From Prevotella sp. tc2-28 (lineage in GTDB: Bacteria > Bacteroidota > Bacteroidia > Bacteroidales > Bacteroidaceae), in NCBI RefSeq assembly GCF_900107705.1, contig NZ_FNRE01000003.1:207785-271784 (forward strand): a stretch of 64,000 bases of DNA, in the 5' to 3' direction. The translations under genes and the position numbers were made by a program. How positions within the stretch are numbered: position 1 is the first letter of the stretch; each line of letters starts with the position of its first letter. The notes under the pieces are model-generated. The model was not told the DNA's origin, searched no databases, and worked only from the letters and a program-made list of their open reading frames with translations. Positions 35,891-44,164 of the stretch are shown here, piece by piece.

Positions 35891-36519
35891 GCTTCTTCGG
35901 AAAATATACGGTCAAAGACCTCACGCATTTTGGAGGGATTCACGATTAGCGAGCGCAACTCATTGAGTTTGCGCTCGTTTTCTGACCCTTGTATCCAAAG
36001 GCGCAGATAACCATTGACGGAATATTTCTCGTCCATGTGTTTCATGAATCGGTGCCAATGTCCTTCCTTGTCCAATTGCGGATAATTAGACAGTCCAAAC
36101 TGAATGGTACGGCGTATGACCAGCTCAGGGTCGATATCACGGTCTGCTTCTGCTACAATTTTCCCGTAAATGCTGCGCGGAGCACGTGATGCAGAGGCCC
36201 GATGGTCTTCGACGGCTTCCTTCATCAGCTTTAACTGCTCAGGAGAAAACCAACGCTTCAGTCTGGCATCAGCCATCAGAATCTTTCCGCTTGTAATATG
36301 ATGGATTGCTCGCGGACCTGTCAGTCCGAGGTCATGATAAGCAGCTATCGCATAGGCCATGTCAAGGTCGGCTCCTGTACGACGTGCCAAATCAAGTGAA
36401 GAACGGATAACCCTTGTTACGTGCTCCATATTATGAGCCTTATCAAACTGAGCATATTGAGGCAGAATCTGCGTCTCAACAAACTCCACCAAGTCAAGTG
36501 AGGGATTATTTGTCATCAT
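35887..36519 (-). CDS. HD-domain phosphohydrolase
   Basis: 210 residues. The HD superfamily metal site is built from HNMEHV, AAYHDLG (the HD pair) and later EDHRAS and EADRDID. The family hydrolyses phosphate esters such as nucleotides, and the substrate is unknown. The open frame extends 46 codons upstream into menA, but the -7 box at 36528-36535 puts the start at the Met at 36519 or the one after it. Tail-to-tail with the porin, with overlapping stops. Confidence 0.82.
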   Translation of the reverse strand: MMTNNPSLDLVEFVETQILPQYAQFDKAHNMEHVTRVIRSSLDLARRTGADLDMAYAIAAYHDLGLTGPRAIHHITSGKILMADARLKRWFSPEQLKLMKEAVEDHRASASRAPRSIYGKIVAEADRDIDPELVIRRTIQFGLSNYPQLDKEGHWHRFMKHMDEKYSVNGYLRLWIQGSENERKLNELRSLIVNPSKMREVFDRIFSEEA

Positions 36520-36527
36520 ATCGCTTG

Positions 36528-36554
36528 CAAAGATAATATTTTTTTGTAATTTTG
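36528..36554. promoter_or_regulatory. Compact divergent promoters of the HD gene and menA
   Basis: TATCTTTG on the minus strand (36528-36535) and TAATTTTG on the plus strand (36547-36554). Each last G is 9 nt from its start codon, and the two ATGs are only 44 bp apart, so each -33 region lies inside the other gene. Confidence 0.7.
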
Positions 36555-36562
36555 CAAGCGTT

Positions 36563-37474
36563 ATGGAAGAAAAAAACGTAAAACAAGACTCTTTCAAGGC
36601 ATGGTTACTGGCTGCACGGCCCAAAACGCTGACAGGTGCAGCTGTGCCTGTAATCATCGGATTGGCGCTTGCATGGACTGATGCCCGTGAATATGGCGAC
36701 GACGTATTTAGTTATTTTGCAGCAGCATTGTGTCTGTTGTTTGCCCTGACGATGCAGGTAGACGCCAATTTCGTCAACGACTTCTTCGACTATGCAAAAG
36801 GCAATGACGATGCAGAGACGCGTCTGGGACCATTACGTGCATGTACGCAAGGATGGGTAAAGATTGACTCTATGAAACGCGCAATAGCCTCAACAACTAT
36901 TTTAGCATGCGTAATAGGTCTGCCCTTGGTCTATTATGGAGGATTGGAGATGTTGTTGGTTGGTGCCTTATGTGTACTTTTCTGCTTTCTGTATACCACT
37001 CATCTGTCGTATATTGGCATGGGCGATGTACTCGTGTTGGTATTCTTCGGTATCGTTCCTGTTTCTATAACCTATTATGTACAGCTTCACACCGTTACCT
37101 GGCAGGTATTCTGGGCTTCGATAGCCTGTGGACTAGTCATTGACGGATTACTCATCGTGAACAACTACCGCGACAGAGACAACGACAAGAGAGACGGCAA
37201 GAAAACACTGGTAGTGAAAATCGGTGCCAAGGCAACAGAGTGGCTTTACCTCACGTTGGGCATCGTTGCTGTGTTAATAGGCGGTGTGTTCTGGTGGAGC
37301 GGACATGTGCTGGCTTTCGTCCTGCCTTTTATCTATTTGGTGCTTCACACATTTACATGGCTGAAGATGCGCCGGATAAAAGAAGGACGAGCATTGAACG
37401 AGTGTCTTGGTGAGACCGCCCGTAACATGCTCGTCTATGGCTTATGTGTCGCTATTGGACTACTGGCTATCTGA
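36563..37474 (+). CDS. menA: 1,4-dihydroxy-2-naphthoate polyprenyltransferase
   Basis: 303-residue UbiA-family membrane prenyltransferase of menaquinone synthesis, with eight or nine predicted helices. The N-terminus AWLLAARPKTLTGAAVPV, the first metal motif VNDFFDYAKGNDD and the second NNYRDRDNDKRDGKKT are diagnostic of MenA. Other men genes are not in the window. The start is 9 nt after a TAATTTTG box, so a very short leader is expected. Confidence 0.92.
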   Translation: MEEKNVKQDSFKAWLLAARPKTLTGAAVPVIIGLALAWTDAREYGDDVFSYFAAALCLLFALTMQVDANFVNDFFDYAKGNDDAETRLGPLRACTQGWVKIDSMKRAIASTTILACVIGLPLVYYGGLEMLLVGALCVLFCFLYTTHLSYIGMGDVLVLVFFGIVPVSITYYVQLHTVTWQVFWASIACGLVIDGLLIVNNYRDRDNDKRDGKKTLVVKIGAKATEWLYLTLGIVAVLIGGVFWWSGHVLAFVLPFIYLVLHTFTWLKMRRIKEGRALNECLGETARNMLVYGLCVAIGLLAI

Positions 37475-37622
37475 GGTAGTAATAATAAATAGCAGCAGCT
37501 ATCACTAGGAGCACGATGGTAAAGATGCTCTTAATAAGGCATGATGCAACTTTCTTAACTACGACAACGCCAATGATAACCAGTATCAGCAGGGCAATGT
37601 AATAAGTGATATTCGATTCCAT
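37467..37622 (-). CDS. Small membrane protein
   Basis: 51 residues (MESNITYYIALLILVIIG... ending AAAIYYYYLR). Two hydrophobic helices, about 6-22 and 31-48, joined by VKKVASCLIK. It starts 7 nt after the rluA-type gene on the same strand and is probably co-transcribed. Its last 8 bp overlap the 3' end of menA. Function unknown. Confidence 0.75.
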   Translation of the reverse strand: MESNITYYIALLILVIIGVVVVKKVASCLIKSIFTIVLLVIAAAIYYYYLR

Positions 37623-37628
37623 ATTTCT

Positions 37629-38519
37629 TTATTTAAACAGGTGACGGAATGCCGCAGGCACGGTGGTTTCAAACTCCATCGGCTCACGGGTAACAGGATG
37701 GTAGAAGCATAACAGCCAGGCATGTAGACAAAGCCGGTGAAGTGGGTCGTCGCCATTACCATATTTGACATCGCCACACACAGGATGTCCCATGTCAGCC
37801 GCATGCACACGAATCTGATTCTTACGACCAGTCTCTAACTTGAATTCCACTAATGAATGGTCCGTCGTCCGGTCCATCACATGGAAATGGGTAATAGCCA
37901 GTTTTCCGCCATTATCTACGGGAGACGAATAGGTGACGTAAGCTTTGTTATCCTTCAGCCAATTTTGTATGGTTCCCTCGTCCTGTTCCATTTCTCCGCT
38001 AAGCACGGCAACATAACGACGGTCATATACGATATCGTGCCAGTTATGCTCCAGTATCTGCTCGGTGTCAATGTCTTTTGCATAGACCATCAGTCCTGAT
38101 GTGTCGCGGTCCAGCCGGTGAACCACATGAGCACGGCATTTCTGATGTGACTTATGGAAATAGTCGTCAAGTACTGATTTTACGTTGAGTGACGAATGTC
38201 CACCTGCCATCGAGAGAATGCCTGGCTGTTTTTCGATGACGATAAGCCACCGGTCTTCATAGACAATTCGCACATAGCGGCTCTTGAAGGTCACTTGGTT
38301 GCGTTTTGTCTTGCTTACAGCCACCTTCATGCCAGGCTGTAGCATATAGTCGAACTGCGTTATCGTCTTGCCGTTCACACGGATACCCTGTCCTTGCAAG
38401 GTTTGTTTGATTTTGGTACGTGTCTGATGGACATTGTCCAAGAGGAACTCCAATAATGGCCGTTCCTCGTTGACAACGTAATGTTCGTATTCTCCTGGTG
38501 AGTTTGCGTTATATCTCAT
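37629..38519 (-). CDS. RluA-family RNA pseudouridine synthase
   Basis: 296 residues. An N-terminal S4-like RNA-binding region (about 20-85, IRVNGKTITQFDYML) is followed by the catalytic domain with HRLDRDTSGLMVYA, whose Asp is the catalytic nucleophile, and the C-terminal GRKNQIRVHAADMGHPVCGD. It isomerises uridines in rRNA or tRNA; the target is not predictable. Confidence 0.92.
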   Translation of the reverse strand: MRYNANSPGEYEHYVVNEERPLLEFLLDNVHQTRTKIKQTLQGQGIRVNGKTITQFDYMLQPGMKVAVSKTKRNQVTFKSRYVRIVYEDRWLIVIEKQPGILSMAGGHSSLNVKSVLDDYFHKSHQKCRAHVVHRLDRDTSGLMVYAKDIDTEQILEHNWHDIVYDRRYVAVLSGEMEQDEGTIQNWLKDNKAYVTYSSPVDNGGKLAITHFHVMDRTTDHSLVEFKLETGRKNQIRVHAADMGHPVCGDVKYGNGDDPLHRLCLHAWLLCFYHPVTREPMEFETTVPAAFRHLFK

Positions 38520-38534
38520 TATGCTGTTATTGAA

Positions 38535-40208
38535 TTACTTTGTTACGCGAATCCAGTCGGCTTCCAGCCAGCCCTTATCGACTTTCGGGTTTGTCTCAGC
38601 TGCCACAAAACCGAACTTGGCACCAATCCATTTGCCTTCCTTCATCTGATAAGCCGAACCGCAGTCATTGAATTTCTTGCCGTTCTGACTCCAAGCAAAG
38701 CTGACCTTGGGTTTTCCGCCGCCTGCTTGTCCGGCCTCCTCGTTGCGTACTTTCAGTTGCAAGTAGATGTCCTCGTGAATGCCGGGCTTATAGTCAATCT
38801 TATCTTCAGCAGTTGGTTTTAGTGTGGTTACCAGCTCTTCTTTCTGAACTTTTCCTCTGTCTGCATCCTCACAGGTCAGGATGAGCAACTGGAACTCCTT
38901 ACCTACCCGCTTGACAACCAAAGCCTGATAGTTATGTCCCATCATGATGATGCCACCAAACTGACCGTCAGCCTTGGATGTGAAACGAACCTTCGCTGTT
39001 ACGGTGAACTCGTCGCCAGGAGTCTTCTGCAACAGTAAGTTAGGTACTTCCCAAAGGTTCTTCCAGTGTTCGCTGAGTTTGTGGGTGTGAATTCTCATGG
39101 TTCCGAAAGCGGTTGGCATACCGTAGAACTGATGATAGTTTGCGTGCCATTGCCACTGCTTACCTAGAACAGGCGTATTGAACTCGTCACTTTCAACAGG
39201 GTTGACGACAACACTAGACGACGATTTCGGTTTTTTGTAAGTGGTGACAGGCTCACCTTTCTTGCCCATGATTGGCCAACCTGTAGACCAGTCGACAGGG
39301 TTTAGGTGAACCACACGTCCATAGGCTTCCTTATCCTGGAAGTGCAGGAACCAGTCTTCACCATATTTTGTGTGTACCCAAGCACCTTGGTGAGGTCCGT
39401 TGATATTCGTCTTTCCTTGTGCCAACACAATCTTATGCTCATAAGGTCCATAGGGCGACTTCGAACGCATGGCCAGCTGAAAACCTGTTGGCACACCGCC
39501 AGCAGGACACATAATCCAATACCAACCGTCACGCTTATAGAACTTAGGACCTTCACAGGTACGATTCTCCGTACCGTTTCCGTCAAACACGATGACAGGA
39601 TTGGAGATAGCCTTCGTTCCTTCCTTGTTTAACTCACGGACACATAGCACAGAAGCAAACTTGCCACGAGAATTGGCCCAACCATTGACGAGATAGCATC
39701 GTCCGTCCTCATCCCACAGCGGAGTCGTGTCAATCATGCCTTTTCCTTCTATAACGCAGACGGGATTTTCCCATTCACCAGCGGGGTCTTTGGTCTTTAC
39801 CATATATACGCCATAGTCGGGATCACCCCAATAAATGTAGTATTCACCATTATGATAACGGATAGAGGGAGCCCAGACACCTTCACCGTGACGAGGTTTC
39901 ATAAAATGCTCAACCTTCTCTTTGTCACCCGTATAAAGTTCCTTCAGGGCATAGCCAACGATTTCCCAGTTAACCAAATCTTTGGAATGTAGGATGGGCA
40001 AACCTGGTGTACATTGAAACGACGAAGCTGTCATGTAATAGTCTTCTCCACTGGCTCCCACGCAGACGTCAGGGTCAGAATAGTCAGCATTGATGACAGG
40101 ATTAGTATAGGTGCCATCTCCGTTATCAGGCGACCACACTCGTGATTTGTACTGTGCATTGGCAGATAATGCAACTCCTGTAAGTAGTAAAGCGATTGTT
40201 TTCTTCAT
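38535..40208 (-). CDS. GH43-family glycoside hydrolase, probable beta-xylosidase/arabinofuranosidase
   Basis: 557 residues, signal peptide about 1-18 (ALSANAQ). The five-bladed GH43 propeller (about 25-340) carries the catalytic base in INADYSDPDVC, the pKa-modulating region GVWAPSIRYHNGEYYIYWGD and the general acid in RTCEGPKFYKRDGWYWI. A C-terminal beta-sandwich (about 345-555) with DEFNTPVLGKQWQWHAN is typical of GH43 xylan-active enzymes. Secreted to the periplasm or surface. Its ATG overlaps the stop of the upstream ATP-grasp gene. No SusC/D pair is adjacent. Confidence 0.92.
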   Translation of the reverse strand: MKKTIALLLTGVALSANAQYKSRVWSPDNGDGTYTNPVINADYSDPDVCVGASGEDYYMTASSFQCTPGLPILHSKDLVNWEIVGYALKELYTGDKEKVEHFMKPRHGEGVWAPSIRYHNGEYYIYWGDPDYGVYMVKTKDPAGEWENPVCVIEGKGMIDTTPLWDEDGRCYLVNGWANSRGKFASVLCVRELNKEGTKAISNPVIVFDGNGTENRTCEGPKFYKRDGWYWIMCPAGGVPTGFQLAMRSKSPYGPYEHKIVLAQGKTNINGPHQGAWVHTKYGEDWFLHFQDKEAYGRVVHLNPVDWSTGWPIMGKKGEPVTTYKKPKSSSSVVVNPVESDEFNTPVLGKQWQWHANYHQFYGMPTAFGTMRIHTHKLSEHWKNLWEVPNLLLQKTPGDEFTVTAKVRFTSKADGQFGGIIMMGHNYQALVVKRVGKEFQLLILTCEDADRGKVQKEELVTTLKPTAEDKIDYKPGIHEDIYLQLKVRNEEAGQAGGGKPKVSFAWSQNGKKFNDCGSAYQMKEGKWIGAKFGFVAAETNPKVDKGWLEADWIRVTK

Positions 40209-41299
40209 AGTTTGTTTATTTTGAGTTTGTAGTGATCATTCAGTTCTATGCGCATCACACGCACCAGTTCGTCATCGTCAGGCATCAGCGAGAGTGCCAC
40301 ATGTCCCATCGTCCGACGCAGGTTGATTTCTATGCAAGGGTGCAACAGGCATCCGTCGTTACTGGCGACAATCATCATGTCAATACCGAAGGGACCCTCA
40401 TAGCCTTTGAGGTTCAGAACTCTACAAATTTCTTGTTGAACATCATCAACCCATTCTACTGGAATATAACGACTTATCAAATTCCTCTTCGCACTCTCTG
40501 TAGCGAGAATGTTACCAACATAAGCACCATTTACTGTATGAAAAAGTGAGAGTCCTTCAAAACGGATTTGTCCCATACTGTCAGCATGGAATTCCATACC
40601 GAAATCTTTCACCTTATGATAAAGCGGTTCTACCATCACTGACCCTTGACGGGCAATAACGTTATTGAACCAACCTGCCTGCATGCTGAAAGGCGTCTGT
40701 TCGACAGACAAGAAACGGAGTCCTCTCCCACTCGACGACCAAGGAGCTTTCATGACTACTTGTCCATATTTAGCAAGTAAGGATTCTACCTCACTAGCCT
40801 CACGGCATTCAAAAGCCTCGCCGACGGTATATGAAGACTGTAACTGCGGCAACAACCAGGCTGCTGTCCGCCGATGCGACAACTGGCGGATATTTTCCAA
40901 TTGGGCATCCGTAGGCAATAGCGAATCGGTGACACCCCTACGCTTCAGCTGTGCCTTAAGTGCTTTGTCCCATCCCCAAACGCTGATGCCAACCTCTTCT
41001 TGAGGTATTGAAGACAGCACTTCTCTTGGCGCATTGGTGTACGTCCCGAAGCGCACAAAATTGCTGTTACAATGTCCAGGCCCTAATGAGCGGGAAATTC
41101 TGCGTTGCACATTTCTCCATTCCTTTTCTGCGTATTCCACATTGTCCACCAACACGACATCACCCTCGTTAGCCCATAAAACAGGGAGGAACCCGAGGTC
41201 AGCCCTCAGCTGACGACCTGCGTGAGGAGCGGTAAAATTGGCAAGGTTGGAGGCCAATGCTATATCATGTTCCGGATTGAAAATGTGCAGTTTCTTCAT
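40205..41299 (-). CDS. ATP-grasp-like protein of unknown substrate
   Basis: 364 residues. The N-terminus MKKLHIFNPEHDIALASN is distinctive. The central and C-terminal parts look like an ATP-grasp ligase: VVMKAPWSSSGRGLRFL (nucleotide lysine and Gly-rich loop), DFGMEFHADSMG, GPFGIDMMI and CIEINLRRTMGH (metal ligands). ATP-grasp enzymes join a carboxylate to an amine or thiol; the substrate is unknown. I chose the Met at 41299; one at 41305 is only 4 nt from the -7 box and less likely. It is translationally coupled to the GH43 gene. Confidence 0.72.
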   Translation of the reverse strand: MKKLHIFNPEHDIALASNLANFTAPHAGRQLRADLGFLPVLWANEGDVVLVDNVEYAEKEWRNVQRRISRSLGPGHCNSNFVRFGTYTNAPREVLSSIPQEEVGISVWGWDKALKAQLKRRGVTDSLLPTDAQLENIRQLSHRRTAAWLLPQLQSSYTVGEAFECREASEVESLLAKYGQVVMKAPWSSSGRGLRFLSVEQTPFSMQAGWFNNVIARQGSVMVEPLYHKVKDFGMEFHADSMGQIRFEGLSLFHTVNGAYVGNILATESAKRNLISRYIPVEWVDDVQQEICRVLNLKGYEGPFGIDMMIVASNDGCLLHPCIEINLRRTMGHVALSLMPDDDELVRVMRIELNDHYKLKINKL

Positions 41300-41308
41300 A
41301 ATCATGGG

Positions 41309-41316
41309 CAAAATTA
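41309..41316 (-). promoter_or_regulatory. -7 box of the ATP-grasp/GH43 unit
   Basis: TAATTTTG on the minus strand, 9 nt before the ATG at 41299. Confidence 0.6.
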
Positions 41317-41373
41317 CAAAGAAACGGGGAAAAAGCCAAATTTAATGCAAAAAAAACATTTTTCTTTTAATTG

Positions 41374-41405
41374 TTTGCATATTTAACAAAATATCGTTAC
41401 TTTTG
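41374..41405 (+). promoter_or_regulatory. Promoter of the signalling operon (TTTG-N20-TACTTTTG)
   Basis: TTTG at 41374-41377 and TACTTTTG at 41398-41405. The leader to the ATG at 41451 is about 40 nt. It is the only clear promoter before the five coupled genes up to 50210. Confidence 0.75.
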
Positions 41406-41450
41406 CATCATTAAATAATTTAGTTCGCGAACATAAATAAATAAAAACCG

Positions 41451-42623
41451 ATGAAATTACCCATCAAGATTTTAAGCGTCGATGACGAAACTGATTTGGA
41501 GCTGTTGCTGACCCAGTACTTCCGCAGACAGATTCGCAAAGGCCAATATGAGTTTTATTTTGCCCACAACGGACTCGAGGCGCTCACCATTCTTTTAAAC
41601 CAGAAGGATATTGACATCATTCTGTCGGATATCAATATGCCCGAAATGGACGGACTGACCCTGCTGACAAAAATCAATGAGATGCAGAACCCGGCATTGA
41701 AGTGCATCATGGTCAGTGCTTATGGCGATATGGGTAATATTCGCTCGGCCATGAATAACGGAGCATTCGACTTCGCCACCAAACCCATTGACCTCGACGA
41801 TCTCAGCGTGACCATTGAGAAGGCAATCGAACAAATTGACTATATCAAGAAAGCACAAGAGGAACACTCACAACTGGAGTCGTTGAAGACCGACCTGGCT
41901 GTTGCTGCAGAGATACAGCAAGCCATTCTGCCTCGTATCTTCCCGCCATTCCCCGAGAATGAGCAGGAATTGGACTTGGCGGCGCTGATGACTCCGGCAA
42001 AGGACGTAGGAGGTGACTTCTATGACTTCTTCCGCATTGACAACGACCATATCGGACTGGTTATTGCTGACGTCAGCGGAAAAGGCATTCCTGCAGCTAT
42101 CTTCATGGCTGTCAGCAGGACACTGATCCGTACTGTTGGATTGCAAGGAGGTACTCCAGGCTACTGTCTGACTAAGTCTAACGAACTGTTAAGTAAAGAA
42201 TCAGTAGACTGCATGTTTGTCACCGTATTCTACGCCATCTACAATATCCGTACCGGCGAACTTGAATTCAGTAATGGCGGACATAACTCACCATATATCC
42301 TGAGAGCAAACGGGAATGTAGAACAGTTGCCTGTAAGCACCAACTGCATCGTAGGAGCAATCAGTGACGTGGAGTTCAGCAACGACAAGACCTCATTAGG
42401 GGTTGGCGATACGCTCATCCTCTACACTGACGGTGTCAACGAAGCCACCAATGCGGACAACCAGGAATATGGTGACGACCGCATGGAACGTCTGCTCGGC
42501 ACCTTGGCTGGCAAATCATGCCAGGATATCATCAACGCACAACGGGAAGATGTGAAGAACTTTGTCGGAGACGCTCCACAGAGTGATGACATTACGCTGA
42601 TGGCCATCAAGCGAAAAGCATGA
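41451..42623 (+). CDS. Response regulator with PP2C/SpoIIE phosphatase output
   Basis: 390 residues. The N-terminal receiver domain (about 5-125) has SVDDETD, the phospho-acceptor Asp60 in LSDINMPEMDG, and KPID. A short coiled-coil (AEIQQAILPR) leads to a SpoIIE-type PP2C Ser/Thr phosphatase domain (about 185-388) with VGGDFYDFF, IADVSGKG, GGHNSPYIL and YTDGVNEA, including the metal aspartates. Phosphorylation of Asp60 would control a phosphatase rather than DNA binding. Its stop overlaps the next start (ATGA). Confidence 0.92.
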   Translation: MKLPIKILSVDDETDLELLLTQYFRRQIRKGQYEFYFAHNGLEALTILLNQKDIDIILSDINMPEMDGLTLLTKINEMQNPALKCIMVSAYGDMGNIRSAMNNGAFDFATKPIDLDDLSVTIEKAIEQIDYIKKAQEEHSQLESLKTDLAVAAEIQQAILPRIFPPFPENEQELDLAALMTPAKDVGGDFYDFFRIDNDHIGLVIADVSGKGIPAAIFMAVSRTLIRTVGLQGGTPGYCLTKSNELLSKESVDCMFVTVFYAIYNIRTGELEFSNGGHNSPYILRANGNVEQLPVSTNCIVGAISDVEFSNDKTSLGVGDTLILYTDGVNEATNADNQEYGDDRMERLLGTLAGKSCQDIINAQREDVKNFVGDAPQSDDITLMAIKRKA

Positions 42624-44164
42624 AAATCTTCAGAAGAACAGCACTGCTACTCATCGTGTTGCTATTAGCTGGAATCTGCATAAGTCTCTATCAGAAAGAC
42701 AGCGATAAGCAACAAAGAATCAGCGAGTTGGAATCCGAGCTGATTAACCTTACTGCAAAGGAAAAACGCTCTGCAGTCATGCAGAGTATGAATGCGCAGA
42801 TGGAGGAAATTGCTAACCAGCAATGGATTATCAGCGATGAGCAACGACGGGAAGCAGAGGAACAGACCATTGTGGCCAATGAGCAACGCCAACAGGCAGA
42901 AATAGAGCGCAAGAACGCACAAATTGCCGAGTACAAGGCCGTAGAGGCATCCAAGGTTGCCCAAAACCAGCGAGAAATAGCAGAGCAGCAGCGTCTGGAG
43001 GCAGAACATTCAAGACGAATAGCCGACACGTTGAGCTACGTAAACCTTGGGCGTACTTTAGGAACCCTCTCGCTCAACCAGTTGGAGATAGGCAACAAAG
43101 AATTGGCTAACCTGTTGGGATATGCATCCTACCTCTTCACACAGCGGTACAATGGTGACATATACAATGCCGCCGTTTATCAGGCACTCACCAGAAACAG
43201 TCAGAGCACCCGTTCGTGGATAAGGCACAAAGGTTGCGTCACCAACCTCGATTTCTTCTCTGCCGACCATCTGGTTAGCGTCAGCACTTATGGAGAAATC
43301 ATGGAACATAAGTTGAAAGGCGAGACCCTCAACACCAAAAGTTTGTTTAGCAACAAGGAAGAAGACTTCCGCGATGTGATGATTAACAAAGGTGACATTT
43401 ATGCCGTCAGCCGTAATGGACATGTGGTAGTGATCACACCGAAGGGAAGAACCATCATCCAAATGAACGAGCTATACCACCCTATTGGCATAACGCCGAT
43501 GGACGATTACTTGTTGGTTGTGGGTGAAGAAGGTATCGCTACCATTGACCCAAAGACCAAGACCGTCGTCAAGACCAAGAAACTGCCTTTCAACATTGTG
43601 TTCTATAGCCGTTATGACTATTCGCCAACGCTGTTCGACGACAAGGGCAACATGCATATCGTAAGAAGCCTGGAGAATATTCCTGCTGAAAAGTTACCTT
43701 TCTCCGGACAAGTGACCGCTTTCGCCAGTTCCAAGAACACCAAGACCATAGCTTACGGAATGAAAGACGGAAGCATTTACTTAGTTAACAGCAAAGGAAA
43801 ACTGACGAAACTACAAGGGCACCGCTCACGCATCAGCAAACTCAAAATCAACGGATGGCATCTCTATTCTTCCAGTTACGACGGAACGATCAAGATGTGG
43901 ATGTGCAATCAGGCGAAGATTGATCCAATGGAACTATTCTCTACCAATAGCTGGATTATGAACTTCACCTTTGATAAGGCCAAGGACTACGTATGGACTG
44001 TCGAACAGAAAGGAGGATTGACAGAAGCATTCATCTCTGTGCCGATGATGGTTGCTAAGCTCAAGAGCCAGCTTAAGCGTAACTTTACGCGTGAAGAGTG
44101 GAATTACTTCATTGGTTCGCACACACCTTATGAGACATTCATTGGAAAGGAGGTGCAACAATGA
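42620..44164 (+). CDS. Membrane-anchored coiled-coil/WD40-like propeller protein
   Basis: 514 residues. One N-terminal membrane helix (about 7-23) is followed by a long coiled coil rich in Gln/Glu/Ala (about 28-140, EQRREAEEQTIVANEQRQQA) and a helical segment LSLNQLEIGNKELANLLGYA. A beta-propeller with weak WD40 units (about 200-465) includes KLQGHRSRISKLKINGWHLY and SYDGTIKMW. The coiled-coil-plus-propeller order resembles the C-terminal parts of nSTAND/WD40 signalling proteins, without their ATPase. It is coupled by ATGA overlaps to both neighbours, so probably a scaffold in the same signalling system. Confidence 0.75.
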   Translation: MKIFRRTALLLIVLLLAGICISLYQKDSDKQQRISELESELINLTAKEKRSAVMQSMNAQMEEIANQQWIISDEQRREAEEQTIVANEQRQQAEIERKNAQIAEYKAVEASKVAQNQREIAEQQRLEAEHSRRIADTLSYVNLGRTLGTLSLNQLEIGNKELANLLGYASYLFTQRYNGDIYNAAVYQALTRNSQSTRSWIRHKGCVTNLDFFSADHLVSVSTYGEIMEHKLKGETLNTKSLFSNKEEDFRDVMINKGDIYAVSRNGHVVVITPKGRTIIQMNELYHPIGITPMDDYLLVVGEEGIATIDPKTKTVVKTKKLPFNIVFYSRYDYSPTLFDDKGNMHIVRSLENIPAEKLPFSGQVTAFASSKNTKTIAYGMKDGSIYLVNSKGKLTKLQGHRSRISKLKINGWHLYSSSYDGTIKMWMCNQAKIDPMELFSTNSWIMNFTFDKAKDYVWTVEQKGGLTEAFISVPMMVAKLKSQLKRNFTREEWNYFIGSHTPYETFIGKEVQQ

